DNA of 64,000 bases from an uncultured Bacilli bacterium (GCA_934086145.1 CAKOHV010000003.1:16360-80359), one strand, 5' to 3'; positions 43,342-52,751 are shown, counted from the first letter of the stretch. Notes: generated by a model from the sequence alone, not told the origin. A program made the numbers and translations.

Positions 43342-43350
43342 TGGTATAAT
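43342..43350 (+). promoter_or_regulatory. Extended -10 promoter of pilC
   Basis: TGGTATAAT, 29 bases before the ATG at 43380. Confidence 0.62.
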
Positions 43351-43379
43351 TTTAATGATAGGAAAGTAGGAGGTGGCTT

Positions 43380-45065
43380 ATGAATCCTTTAAAAGGACGT
43401 GAAACAGTGAATAATTCTGCAGCAAATGCAATGCCAAATGCCAATGTAGTTAATAACGTCAATAATCTTAATCAAGTAAATCAGGTAGCTAATAATACTA
43501 ATGTTAATAAAGCCAATAATATGAATAATGTAAGTGCTGTTAATGGTAAAAATGATAATCCACCTAAAGAAAAACCGACTTTTTTTCTTTCGTATGTTTT
43601 TATCTTTATTTCTTTAGGAACGAGACTTTTATTAAAAGAAGGAACCAATGCTTTTAATCCTAACACCTTAATCGAAAATGTCTCAACGACTGATGGAAAA
43701 GTTCCAATTACGAAAATGAATGCCGAGATAGAAAAAAAGAAAGAACGTATTAGAGCTAATCCTAAATTTGTTAAAATGAAAGAAAAATTGGCGAGTGAGT
43801 TACAAGCTGAAGGAATCGGGCAGAAGTTAACAGACCCCGTAGTTTTTAAATATACTGTTATGGACCAAAAAGGAAAAATAGTAAATGGTCGTTTTACAGG
43901 GGTTTCTAAAATGGATGTTAACTCATTCTTATTAAATGAAGGATATGAAGTATTTAATATTGAGACCAGTGATATGCTTAACTTTATTTATGGTCATAGT
44001 AAAATCTTATCTTTGAAGATGAGTAACAAGGATTTAATATTTTGGTTAACACAGTTAAGTACATATATTAAAGCTGGTATTCCGCTTGTTGATGCCGTTA
44101 GAATTTTGGCTAATCAAATGGGTAAAGGAAAAGAATCTTCAAAAAATCAAGTTTTTAATGCGATTGTTTATGAATTATCAATGGGAACTCCGTTCTCTGA
44201 AGCTTTGGAAAAACAAGGAAATGTTTTCCCTTCACTTTTAATAAACATGTTAAAAGCGGCTGAAGCAACCGGAGATTTGGAGTCGACCTTAGATGAAATG
44301 GCCGACTATTATTCAGAAATCGAAGAAACCAAGCAACAGATGAAAAGTGCCATGACATATCCTGTTTTGGTTTTACTTTTTGCCATGGGTATTACTGTTT
44401 TCATTTTGACGTATATTGTTCCACAATTCGTTAGTATTTATGATGAAGCAGGTGTTACACTTTCACCATTGACTGTTTTCTTGATTGATTTGTCGGGCTT
44501 CTTGAAAAATTATTTGGTTTTCTTGTTAGCAGGAATAGCGGCAGTAGTTGTCGTAATTATTCTAATTTATAAGAATATTCAACCGGTGAGAAAACAAATG
44601 CAAATATTTGCAATGCATGTGCCAGTCTTTGGCAAAATTATTATTTATAATGAGATTACAATATTTACTAAAACGTTTGCCTCATTATTAAGAAGTAATG
44701 TTTTTATTACCGAGAGTATTGATATTTTAAGTAAAATTACAACAAATGAAATATTTAAAGAAATAATGTATGAGACGATTGGTAATATCGCCGTTGGAGA
44801 TAAAATTAGTGCGTCATTTAAAGATAAATGGTGTGTTCCAGACGTTGCTTATTTTATGATTCAAACAGGTGAATCAACAGGTGACTTGGCTAACATGATG
44901 CAAAAAGTTAGTGATTATTATGGTGGTTTACATAAATCAATGATTGGCCAAATGAAAGCTTTCATTGAACCAGTAATGATTATTTTAATAGCAGTTATCG
45001 TTGGTGGTATCTTAATAGCAGTTATATTACCGATGTTCGACTTGTACGATAAGATATCTATGTAG
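43380..45065 (+). CDS. Type II secretion/type IV pilus inner-membrane protein (GspF/PilC)
   Basis: 561 aa inner-membrane platform of the pilus-type machine. The first 65 residues are an unusual Asn/Val/Ala-rich stretch (NNVNNLNQVNQVANN), then a hydrophobic segment, an extra helical region, and two GspF domains: LIFWLTQLSTYIKAGIPLVDAVRIL near 218 with INMLKAAEATGDLESTLDEM, and IFTKTFASLLRSNVFITESIDIL near 430 with MIQTGESTGDLANMMQKV. Three transmembrane helices flank them (about 325-345, 365-395, 530-550). A prepilin peptidase gene follows nine bases later. AGGAGGT precedes ATG 43380. Confidence 0.9.
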   Translation: MNPLKGRETVNNSAANAMPNANVVNNVNNLNQVNQVANNTNVNKANNMNNVSAVNGKNDNPPKEKPTFFLSYVFIFISLGTRLLLKEGTNAFNPNTLIENVSTTDGKVPITKMNAEIEKKKERIRANPKFVKMKEKLASELQAEGIGQKLTDPVVFKYTVMDQKGKIVNGRFTGVSKMDVNSFLLNEGYEVFNIETSDMLNFIYGHSKILSLKMSNKDLIFWLTQLSTYIKAGIPLVDAVRILANQMGKGKESSKNQVFNAIVYELSMGTPFSEALEKQGNVFPSLLINMLKAAEATGDLESTLDEMADYYSEIEETKQQMKSAMTYPVLVLLFAMGITVFILTYIVPQFVSIYDEAGVTLSPLTVFLIDLSGFLKNYLVFLLAGIAAVVVVIILIYKNIQPVRKQMQIFAMHVPVFGKIIIYNEITIFTKTFASLLRSNVFITESIDILSKITTNEIFKEIMYETIGNIAVGDKISASFKDKWCVPDVAYFMIQTGESTGDLANMMQKVSDYYGGLHKSMIGQMKAFIEPVMIILIAVIVGGILIAVILPMFDLYDKISM

Positions 45066-45073
45066 GTGATGTA

Positions 45074-45847
45074 ATGTTATTTGATATTTATGTAATAGTT
45101 TTTTTGTTTATCATAGGAATGCTAATGGGTTCATTTTATACGGTAGTCGGTCATCGACTACCGAATGATGAATCCATTGTTGCACCTAGAAGTCATTGTA
45201 ATAATTGTAATCATGTTTTATCTTGGTATGAATTGATTCCCGTTGTTTCGTTTCTTATTCAAGGTGGGCGATGTCGCAATTGTAAAATAAAATTATCTTT
45301 GATATATCCTATAATTGAGATGCTAAGTGGTTTTTTATTTGCTTTGTCCTATGTCTTATATGGTTTTAGTTATGAGATGATTGCTTTTATTATAATCAGT
45401 AGTGTTTTAATTACGATTTATGTAAGTGATTTTAATTATATGATTATTTTAGATGGCCCATTGATTATTGGAAGTGTTTTAATTTTATTGTTAAAGTTAT
45501 ATTTCTTTGGCTTTAGAACATTTGTTATTTCCTTAGTTAGTGGATTAGTCATGTTTATGTTTATGTACATTATTAAATTAGCTGGTGATAAATGGTTTAA
45601 GAGAGAGTCGCTAGGTGGCGGAGATGTTAAATTGTCGATCTTCTTCGGCTTCGTCTTTGGGGTTCGTTTAGCAATGGTGAGCTTAGTTTTAGGTTCATTC
45701 TTAGCTTTCCCATATGCTTTGTATTGTTCTTTTTCAGAGAATGGTAAAGAGATTCCTTTTGGGCCTTTCTTGATAACTGGTTTATTGCTTGTCTATATAT
45801 ATATGGAACCGATAAAAGAAATACTAAATTTATTAATCTTTTTATAA
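45074..45847 (+). CDS. Prepilin peptidase (A24 family)
   Basis: 257 aa polytopic aspartic protease that cleaves and N-methylates prepilins. The N-terminal cytoplasmic loop has two CxxC pairs (CNNCNHVLSWYELIP and CRNCKIKLS) that bind zinc, with GSFYTVVGHRLPNDESIVAPRSHC. Catalytic aspartates are in YVSDFNYMIILDG and SLGGGDVKLSIF (GxGDxK). Eight helices expected. RBS GGTGATGTA abuts the pilC stop; ATG 45074. Confidence 0.92.
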   Translation: MLFDIYVIVFLFIIGMLMGSFYTVVGHRLPNDESIVAPRSHCNNCNHVLSWYELIPVVSFLIQGGRCRNCKIKLSLIYPIIEMLSGFLFALSYVLYGFSYEMIAFIIISSVLITIYVSDFNYMIILDGPLIIGSVLILLLKLYFFGFRTFVISLVSGLVMFMFMYIIKLAGDKWFKRESLGGGDVKLSIFFGFVFGVRLAMVSLVLGSFLAFPYALYCSFSENGKEIPFGPFLITGLLLVYIYMEPIKEILNLLIFL

Positions 45848-45882
45848 TTTAGTTTTTTTTTGGCTTAAAAAATCTTTTTGAC

Positions 45883-45910
45883 CAAAAAAAAGAGCTTTAT
45901 GTAAGCTCTT
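45883..45910 (-). terminator. Terminator of pilB
   Basis: AAGAGCTT (45890-45897) with AAGCTCTT (45903-45910) and an A-run at 45883-45889, giving a U-tract on the minus strand. Overlaps the pilB stop. Confidence 0.82.
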
Positions 45911-47363
45911 AATAATCATCATCGTCGTCATCGTCATCGATATCATAATCAGTGTAGTTAAAGTCTGTACTAATATTACTGAAGGCTCCTTGATTGTAAC
46001 TTAATTCATCATCAGTTGGAATATCGTAAGTAACACTATTTTCAGGAGTTGCATTAGCATCTGTTGAATCATATGAACCATTTTCATTTTCAGTATTATC
46101 ACTAGTTGGATCATTATGTGGAATAGGTGTTTTACCCATTAAGGCCATACGTAATTCTTCATCGCCTTCACCGAAGTCAGTTTCAATATCAATTATTCTA
46201 ATAATTTCTTCAAAAGAAGTTAAACCATTAACGACTTTTTTAAGACCATCTTGTAATAAGGAGATGGTTTTATTGTCGCCATAAACCATTTTTCTTAGTT
46301 CCTCTTTAGGGGTATTATTGGTAATGGCATCTTTTATATCTTGATCTACCTCAAGTACTTCATGAACTGGGATACGACCACGATAGCCACCTAAACATTC
46401 TGGACAACCAACTGGGGCGTATAAATTATCGATATCAATGTTAATAGCTTTTTTGATAACCAATTTTTCATAATCAGTAGCTGGTCGAGAACCACGACAT
46501 TTAGGACATAATTTTTTAGCAAGTCTTTGTGAGATGATACCGGAAATAGCTGTACCTAGTAAGTAACGTTCGATATCCATATCCAAAAGTCTTTCGATAG
46601 TATTTAAAGCATTGTTGGTGTGGATGGTTGATACAACTAAGTGGCCGGTGATAGCGGAACGAACAGCGATACGAGCAGTTTCATCATCACGAATTTCACC
46701 GATCATGATAACGTCAGGGTCCTGACGAAGAATACTTCTTAGGGCACTAGCAAAGGTTAGACCGATTTCAGACATAACTTGAACTTGGTTTAGACCTTCG
46801 ATTTTCATCTCGACGGGATCCTCAACTGTAATGATATTTAATTCTGGTTTATTTAAAGCTTGGAGCATTGCATATGTAGTAGTTGATTTACCTGAACCAG
46901 TAGCACCAGTTGTAAGGATGATACCGTTGGGAAGACCAAGCATTCTTTTAACTTTTACAAGATTAACATCAGAAAAACCAATATTGTCAATTCCTTGCAA
47001 ACTTGTAGTATAGTCTAGAACACGAATAACGACTTTTTCGCCATCAACGATAGGAAGCGATGATACACGCATGTCCAATGGTTTACCATCTAATTCCGTT
47101 TTTATAGCACCATCTTGAGGTAAACGTGATTCAGTAATATTCATACCAGCAATAATCTTAATACGAGTAGTCATATTCTTTTTAACGACGTCTGGAACAT
47201 AAGCATAGTCAACTAAGTCACCGTCGACTCTCATTCTTACCTTAAGTTTGTTGGGAGTTGGGTCAAAGTGAATATCGGAAGCACGATTCTTTACAGCATC
47301 AGCCATAATCTCATTAACAATTTCTACTATTGGTTGCGTATCATAATCAAATTCACGAAACAT
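45909..47363 (-). CDS. Type IV pilus/type II secretion assembly ATPase (GspE/PilB)
   Basis: Hexameric ATPase powering pilin polymerisation. About 484 aa. The first residues are already the N2 domain (DTQPIVEIVNEIMADAVKNRASDIHFDP), so the N1 (GspE_N) domain is missing. Walker A ILTTGATGSGKSTTTY, Asp box and Walker B VIMIGEIRDDETARIA, His box GHLVVSTIHTNNA, and the four-cysteine zinc motif CPKC...CPEC. Residues 400-484 form an Asn/Asp-rich tail ending DIDDDDDDDDY. ATG at 47363 chosen with GGGAG at 47370-47374. It is convergent to pilCD. Confidence 0.92.
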   Translation of the reverse strand: MFREFDYDTQPIVEIVNEIMADAVKNRASDIHFDPTPNKLKVRMRVDGDLVDYAYVPDVVKKNMTTRIKIIAGMNITESRLPQDGAIKTELDGKPLDMRVSSLPIVDGEKVVIRVLDYTTSLQGIDNIGFSDVNLVKVKRMLGLPNGIILTTGATGSGKSTTTYAMLQALNKPELNIITVEDPVEMKIEGLNQVQVMSEIGLTFASALRSILRQDPDVIMIGEIRDDETARIAVRSAITGHLVVSTIHTNNALNTIERLLDMDIERYLLGTAISGIISQRLAKKLCPKCRGSRPATDYEKLVIKKAINIDIDNLYAPVGCPECLGGYRGRIPVHEVLEVDQDIKDAITNNTPKEELRKMVYGDNKTISLLQDGLKKVVNGLTSFEEIIRIIDIETDFGEGDEELRMALMGKTPIPHNDPTSDNTENENGSYDSTDANATPENSVTYDIPTDDELSYNQGAFSNISTDFNYTDYDIDDDDDDDDY

Positions 47364-47457
47364 TAAATTCACTCCCATCTTATTCTTTTATAATTATACA
47401 ACAAGTATTTTTTTTACTCAATGTTTTTTAGTGACTTTTAGTAAAATGGATTTAGGG

Positions 47458-47486
47458 TTGATTTTAAAATATGGTTGTTTTATAAT
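47458..47486 (+). promoter_or_regulatory. Sigma-A promoter of the valine T-box operon
   Basis: TTGATT (47458-47463), 17-base spacer, TATAAT (47481-47486). Confidence 0.78.
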
Positions 47487-47492
47487 ACATTT

Positions 47493-47712
47493 AAATACGT
47501 TGAACAAGAGGAGTAAGCTATCGTATTTTTTAGAGAAGTCTTGGTTGGTGGAAAAGATTAAAGATGATAGGTGAAGGTAGCTTGGGAGTAGTATATCAGA
47601 AAAATGAGTAAGATATAATGTTGGTCGCATTAAGACATAGAGATAGTTCATAGCTATGAATTAAGGTGGTACCACGTTTTAGACGTCCTTATGTAAGGAG
47701 GTCTTTTTTTAT
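47493..47712 (+). promoter_or_regulatory. T-box leader (valine-type) controlling the HD gene and valS
   Basis: tRNA-sensing leader of about 220 nt. Stem I distal part AGAGAAGTCTTGGTTGGTGG; specifier candidate GTA (Val) at 47577-47579 in GAAGGTAGC; the T-box AAGGTGGTACCACG at 47663-47676, with TGGT complementary to an ACCA tRNA end; the terminator AGAC-G-TCCT/AGGA-G-GTCT at 47681-47704 and T-run. Same organisation as the alanine leader: T-box, small accessory gene, synthetase. Confidence 0.9.
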
Positions 47713-47730
47713 GGAAAGGAAGAGATATGA

Positions 47731-48447
47731 GTGAATTTAGAAGCAGCAAAAAACGAATTTAAAAAATATGTTGAACAATTTGCAATGGATAATAGTAAGA
47801 TTGTAAATAAATATGCTCATAGTTTACGGGTGATGGAAATAGCTAACCGCTTAGCTTTATCATCAAATTTTACTGAGGAAGAAATTCATCTTAGTAATTT
47901 GATTGGTTTATTACATGATATTGGTCGTTTTGAACAAGCCAGAGACTATGATACTTTTGTTGATGCTCTTTCCATAGATCATGGTGATTTAGGTTATGAA
48001 TTATTAAAAAAAGGCTTGATAGAGAAGTTTACCCAGGATGAGGAAGAAAAAATATTAATATTAGTAAGCGTTAAAAATCATAATAAATTAAAAATAGAAG
48101 ATGGTTTAACAGAAGAAGAAATTAAGTTTTGTAAGTTAATTAGAGATGCTGACAAAATTGATATTTTGGAAACACAAGGCTTAGAAATAGATGAAGTAAG
48201 ACCATTAAAGAAGATTTTATTAGATGATTTATATAGTGATAAGATATGTAAAAATGAAGATTGTGTCAATAAGACCGACACAATAGTTAAAATGATTAGT
48301 TGGTTGGCTGATTTTAATTTTCCTTATTCATATCAGTATTTAAAAGAACACAATATTATGGAAGAAAAAATAAAGTTACTTGGTAATGTGGAAGGAATAA
48401 ATGAATTGCACGATTATGTTAATAAAAAAATAGAGGAGAGATGTTAA
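47731..48447 (+). CDS. HD-domain phosphohydrolase family protein
   Basis: 238 aa cytoplasmic HD-domain protein. Metal-binding pattern: HSLRVMEIANRLA (His), LIGLLHDIGRFEQARDYDTF (His-Asp), VKNHNKLKIEDG (His) and RDADKIDILETQG (Asp). Family members hydrolyse nucleotides or phosphodiesters; the substrate is not apparent. The start is GTG 47731; ATG 47727 is in a different frame and gives a short peptide. It sits between the valine T-box and valS, with the stop adjoining valS's start. Confidence 0.8.
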   Translation: MNLEAAKNEFKKYVEQFAMDNSKIVNKYAHSLRVMEIANRLALSSNFTEEEIHLSNLIGLLHDIGRFEQARDYDTFVDALSIDHGDLGYELLKKGLIEKFTQDEEEKILILVSVKNHNKLKIEDGLTEEEIKFCKLIRDADKIDILETQGLEIDEVRPLKKILLDDLYSDKICKNEDCVNKTDTIVKMISWLADFNFPYSYQYLKEHNIMEEKIKLLGNVEGINELHDYVNKKIEERC

Positions 48448-50991
48448 ATGTTAGAAACTAAATATGATCATAAAAAAGTTGAAATAAATAAATATGAAAA
48501 TTGGAAAGAAAAAGGTTATTTTGAAGCAGGCGATAAAACTAAAGAGCCTTATAGTATTGTAATTCCACCGCCTAATGTTACAGGAAAGTTACATATTGGT
48601 CATGCTTATGATGTTTCAATTCAAGATGCTATTATAAGATATAAAAGGATGATGGGCTTTGATACTTTATGGTTACCAGGAATGGATCATGCAGCTATTG
48701 CAACAGAGGCTAAAGTTGTTAAAAGATTAAAGGAACAAGGTATTGATAAGTATGAATATGGTCGAGATAAATTCTTAGAAGCTTGTTGGGATTGGACTCA
48801 TGAATTTGGGGGAAATATTAGAAGTCAATGGGCTGCTATGGGAATATCTGTTGATTATAATAGAGAATCATTTACTTTAGATGAAAATCTTACTAAAGCA
48901 GTAAAAAAAGTATTCGTTGATTACTACAATAAGGGATTAATATATCGTGGAGAAAAGATAATTAACTGGGATCCTGCGGCACAAACAGCGCTTTCTAATG
49001 AAGAGGTTATTTTTTCTGAGGAAAAGAGTGCTTTTTATCATTTGAAATATAAAATTGAAGGTACGGAAGAATATTTGGATGTAGCAACAACAAGACCAGA
49101 GACTTTATTTGGCGATACAGCGGTTGCCGTAAATGAAAATGATGAAAGATATAAAAAATATGTTGGTAAAAACGTTGAATTACCTTTAATGAATAAAGTT
49201 ATTCCAATTATTACTGATGAACATGCTGATATGGAAAAAGGAACCGGTGTTGTTAAGATAACTCCAGCTCATGATCCTAATGATTTTGAAGTAGGTAATA
49301 GACATAATTTAGAACGTATTGTTATTATGAATGATGATGCCACAATGAATGAAAATTGCCCAGCGAAGTATGTTGGAATGACAAGAGAAGAGGCTCGCGA
49401 AGCGGTTTTAGAAGATTTAAAAGAAGCAGGTTTGTTACTTGAAATAGAGCCTTTAGTACATGAGGTAGGACATTCTGAACGTACCGGGGTTATGGTAGAA
49501 CCAATGATTAAGAAGCAATGGTTTGTTAAGATGGAAGGTTTAGCGAAGCTCGTTTTAGATACACAAGATAAAGATGAGGAAAAAGTTAATTTTGTTCCTG
49601 GTAAATTTGAAAATACCTTAAAAGCTTGGATGAGCGATTGTCATGATTGGTGTATTTCACGTCAATTATGGTGGGGACATCGAATTCCTGCTTGGTACAA
49701 AGGTGATGAAATATACGTAGGAATGGATGCACCAACTGAAGAAGGTTGGGTACAAGATAATGATGTTTTAGATACTTGGTTCTCTAGTGCTTTATGGCCA
49801 TTTGCTACAATGGGGTGGCCGGATAAAACAGAAGATTTAGCAAGATATTTTCCTAACGATTGTTTAGTAACCGGTTATGATATTATCTTCTTCTGGGTTT
49901 CAAGAATGATGTTCCAATCTGAATACTTATTAGGTTCTCGTCCATTTAAAGATTGTATAATCCATGGTTTAATAAGAGATAAAGATGGTCGCAAGATGTC
50001 TAAATCTTTAGGTAATGGTGTTGATCCATTTGATATGATTGATAAGTATGGTTGTGATGCATTAAGATATTATTTGACGACAGATTGTGCCTTAGGGACA
50101 GATTTAAGATTTGATGAAGTTAAAATGACTTCAACTTGGAATTATATTAATAAAATTTGGAATGCTTCTAGATTTGTTTTATTAAATATTGAAGATTTAA
50201 AGGAATTATCTTTGGAAAATTTAACAAGTCAAGATAAATGGATTTTAACTAAGTATGAAAATATTGTTAAGACTTCAATTAAGCATATGGATAATTATGA
50301 ATTTAATATATTTGGAGCTGAAACATATAATTTTATATATGATGATTTTTGTAGTAATTATATTGAATTTGCTAAATTTAATAGTGAATCAAAAACAACT
50401 AAATCAGTATTATGTATGATTTTAACAGGTATTTTAAAAATGTTACATCCATTTATGCCATTTGTAACTGAAGAGATATATCAAATGTTACCTATAAAAG
50501 ATGCAGAATCAATTATGATAAGTGAATATCCTAAGTATAATGAAGAATATATTTTTAATGAAGATAAAGAATTGATTGATAAAGTTATTGAATATATTTC
50601 TTTATTTAGAAATAAAAAGTTAGAGAATAATATTGGTAGTGATTTTGAAGTTGTAACTAATATTGATAATGAATTAATTTTAAAAATGTTAAAACTTGAA
50701 GATAAGAAAGTTGAAACTAGTACTTTAAAGGGAAGTGTTTTAGTATCTTTAGGTGATTTTGAATTAACTATTTATTATGATAATTCTAAACAAAAGAGCG
50801 AAGAATTAGATAATTTATTAAAAGAAAAAGAAACATTAGAAAATAGTATTGCTCGACGTAGTAAGTTACTTGCTAATGAAAATTACGTTGCTAAAGCTCC
50901 CGAAAAAATAGTAACGGCAGAACGTGATAATTTGCAAAATGAACAAGATAAACTAGAAATTGTTTTAAAAAGATTAGAAGAAATAAAATAA
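48448..50991 (+). CDS. valS: Valyl-tRNA synthetase
   Basis: 847 aa class I synthetase. HIGH motif PPPNVTGKLHIGHAYD near 47, KMSKS loop DGRKMSKSLGNGVDP near 515, editing CP1 domain (TTRPETLFGDTAVAVNEND), ending in a helical coiled-coil tail (ENSIARRSKLLANENY). Length is a little below typical (about 880). Follows the HD gene without a gap (TAA then ATG), with GAGGAGAG as ribosome site; regulated by the valine T-box. Confidence 0.97.
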   Translation: MLETKYDHKKVEINKYENWKEKGYFEAGDKTKEPYSIVIPPPNVTGKLHIGHAYDVSIQDAIIRYKRMMGFDTLWLPGMDHAAIATEAKVVKRLKEQGIDKYEYGRDKFLEACWDWTHEFGGNIRSQWAAMGISVDYNRESFTLDENLTKAVKKVFVDYYNKGLIYRGEKIINWDPAAQTALSNEEVIFSEEKSAFYHLKYKIEGTEEYLDVATTRPETLFGDTAVAVNENDERYKKYVGKNVELPLMNKVIPIITDEHADMEKGTGVVKITPAHDPNDFEVGNRHNLERIVIMNDDATMNENCPAKYVGMTREEAREAVLEDLKEAGLLLEIEPLVHEVGHSERTGVMVEPMIKKQWFVKMEGLAKLVLDTQDKDEEKVNFVPGKFENTLKAWMSDCHDWCISRQLWWGHRIPAWYKGDEIYVGMDAPTEEGWVQDNDVLDTWFSSALWPFATMGWPDKTEDLARYFPNDCLVTGYDIIFFWVSRMMFQSEYLLGSRPFKDCIIHGLIRDKDGRKMSKSLGNGVDPFDMIDKYGCDALRYYLTTDCALGTDLRFDEVKMTSTWNYINKIWNASRFVLLNIEDLKELSLENLTSQDKWILTKYENIVKTSIKHMDNYEFNIFGAETYNFIYDDFCSNYIEFAKFNSESKTTKSVLCMILTGILKMLHPFMPFVTEEIYQMLPIKDAESIMISEYPKYNEEYIFNEDKELIDKVIEYISLFRNKKLENNIGSDFEVVTNIDNELILKMLKLEDKKVETSTLKGSVLVSLGDFELTIYYDNSKQKSEELDNLLKEKETLENSIARRSKLLANENYVAKAPEKIVTAERDNLQNEQDKLEIVLKRLEEIK

Positions 50992-51076
50992 AAATATAAA
51001 AAAAGCTTTTTTAATAATTTTTAATGAATATTTAGTTCTTTTATAAGGTATAATCAAGTGAGAATTGAGGTTTATT

Positions 51077-51727
51077 ATGAATAATTTATTAAAAGGCTTT
51101 TTTATATTTTATTTAGGGTCATTGTTAGGATGTTTCTTGGAAGAAATATGGTGTTTTATTAGAAATAAAAAAATAGCAATTAGAAGAAGTATGATTTATG
51201 AACCATTAATCCCCATATATGGTTTTGCGGCTTTTTTAATTGTGGTGGTTGCGGATAAAGTTGGTTATGAATCATTAAAGGTCTTTATTGCCGGAAGCAT
51301 TATAGCTTCGTTAGTTGAATATTTTAGTAGTTTAATTCAAGAAAAGGTTTTTAAAACAAAATCTTGGGATTATTCGGCAATGCCTTTTAACTTGCATGGA
51401 AGAATAAATCTCTTATATTCGGTAGCCTTTGGTCTTTTTGCAACGCTGTTTATTAAAAATTTGAAGGTAATCGCTACTTTAATTGTAAAGTATGAAAAAA
51501 TAGAAGTGACCTTAACTATAACCTTCCTTTTATTAATTATCTTTATCATCGACACTTTCTTATCATTGGTGGCTTGTTTACGTCAAACGAAACGTCGTGA
51601 AAAAATACCGGCTCAAAATAAGTTTGAAAAATGGTTAGATAAAAAGTATCCAGATGAAATACTTGATAAAATTTATAATAATAGTGTTTGTGTAAAAAGT
51701 AAGAAAAATTTGAATATTAAGTTATAA
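51077..51727 (+). CDS. CmpB-like putative ABC transporter membrane protein (PF06541)
   Basis: 216 aa polytopic membrane protein with the PF06541 landmarks: GSLLGCFLEEIWCFI near the N-terminus, the RRSMIYEPLIPIYGFAA block, and KSWDYSAMPFNLHGRINLLYS near 100. It has about five helices and a lysine-rich C-terminus. The family is named after ABC-like permeases, but its function is unsettled. ATG 51077 with TTGAGG upstream; TTG 51065 belongs to that site. A box of the GGTATAAT type is at about 51048-51055. Confidence 0.82.
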   Translation: MNNLLKGFFIFYLGSLLGCFLEEIWCFIRNKKIAIRRSMIYEPLIPIYGFAAFLIVVVADKVGYESLKVFIAGSIIASLVEYFSSLIQEKVFKTKSWDYSAMPFNLHGRINLLYSVAFGLFATLFIKNLKVIATLIVKYEKIEVTLTITFLLLIIFIIDTFLSLVACLRQTKRREKIPAQNKFEKWLDKKYPDEILDKIYNNSVCVKSKKNLNIKL

Positions 51728-51807
51728 TGTGGTAGGATAACTTCGTTCTTTTAAAAAGATTGTTAAAGTTAACTGACGGGCCATTCTTTACTTATACATA
51801 AAAATAT

Positions 51808-51871
51808 GGTACAATATAATTATTGTATTGGAAATGGTTATGAGAAGTTGATTTTACATCAACTTCTTTTT
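51808..51871 (+). promoter_or_regulatory. Possible short leader RNA or attenuator before the alarmone synthetase gene
   Basis: An extended -10-like TGGTACAAT near 51808-51816, then about 50 nt downstream a strong terminator hairpin AGAAGTTGAT (51843-51852), loop TTTAC, ATCAACTTCT (51858-51867), T-run. The gene begins at 51935 after another 60 nt, where only weak promoter candidates exist. Either it is the terminator of the upstream gene plus a weak promoter, or a small RNA/attenuator whose read-through controls the synthetase. Confidence 0.45.
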
Positions 51872-51934
51872 AGCCTATTTTTATTTGAAAAATAAGTTTT
51901 ATTTATATGATTTTATGATAGAAAGGAAATTTGT

Positions 51935-52591
51935 ATGGATAATTATGCTGATGCTCAAGAGTTAGAAAAATTAGATAATATAATGATTAAGTATATTTCA
52001 GCTTTAAAAATTTTAGAAACACAAATTGAAATTATTAATGATGATTTTAAATATATTAAGAAATATAATCCTATAGAACATGTTAAAACACGTATAAAAA
52101 CGGCTGATAGTATCATTAATAAATTAAGAGAAGATCATTTAGATTTTACGATTGAAAATGTTATCAAGTATGTCAATGATATTATAGGTGTTAGAATCGT
52201 TTGTTCTTTTAAAGAAGACGTTTATGAAATTATTGATATTTTAAAAAAATCACAGAATATTAAAGTTATCAATGAAAAAGATTATATTAATAAACCAAAA
52301 AGTAGTGGGTATAGAAGTTATCATATGATTGTAGAAGTACCAGTAGAATTAATTAATGAAAAAACTTTTGTTAAAGCCGAAATTCAAATAAGAACGTTAG
52401 CCATGGATTTATGGGCTAGCCTAGATCATAAACTTAGTTATAAATCAGAGTTTTGTACCGATGAAATTTATCGAAAATTATACCAAATGAGTGATGAATT
52501 AGATCAAGTTGATGATGAAATGAGTAATTTAATTGGGATGGAGAAGGAAATGGAGTCGTTAAAGATGGGAGAAACTAAAGATGAAAGATAA
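51935..52591 (+). CDS. Small alarmone synthetase (RelA/SpoT synthetase domain only)
   Basis: 218 aa (p)ppGpp synthetase without HD hydrolase or regulatory C-terminal domains, as in the YjbM/YwaC-type small synthetases. Synthetase motifs: VNDIIGVRIVCSF near 95, KPKSSGYRSYHMIVEVP, and EIQIRTLAMDLWASLDHKLSYK, whose Glu-x-Gln-x-Arg-Thr motif and following His are active-site elements. C-terminal helix is typical of SAS oligomers. Ribosome site AAAGGAAA precedes ATG 51935. It makes the stringent-response nucleotide; the inducing signal is not visible. Confidence 0.92.
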   Translation: MDNYADAQELEKLDNIMIKYISALKILETQIEIINDDFKYIKKYNPIEHVKTRIKTADSIINKLREDHLDFTIENVIKYVNDIIGVRIVCSFKEDVYEIIDILKKSQNIKVINEKDYINKPKSSGYRSYHMIVEVPVELINEKTFVKAEIQIRTLAMDLWASLDHKLSYKSEFCTDEIYRKLYQMSDELDQVDDEMSNLIGMEKEMESLKMGETKDER

Positions 52592-52712
52592 TATGTATTT
52601 ATATATTAGAAATTTTAAAAAATTATTTTTAACAATTACCTTAGAAGAAGATAAAAAAAATCGCAAAAATAAGAAAGATAAAGTAAAAGTATTAGCAAAT
52701 AATAAATGTTAA
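52581..52712 (+). CDS. Small basic peptide (43 aa) overlapping the synthetase gene
   Basis: Starts 11 bases before the end of the synthetase gene with GGGAGA eight bases upstream, and encodes a 43 aa lysine-rich peptide (YLYIRNFKKLFLTITLEEDKKNRKNKKDKVK). The overlap plus ribosome site suggests translation coupled to the synthetase, but at this length a chance frame cannot be excluded. Family unknown. Confidence 0.42.
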   Translation: MKDNMYLYIRNFKKLFLTITLEEDKKNRKNKKDKVKVLANNKC

Positions 52713-52751
52713 TCTTTGACCATGGTTATTTAAAGAAAGGAACCATACAAA

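Noticed and set aside
50993..51012. A terminator after valS
   Set aside because: The A/T palindrome around AAAAAAGCTTTTTT has no loop and few G-C pairs, so I did not call it.
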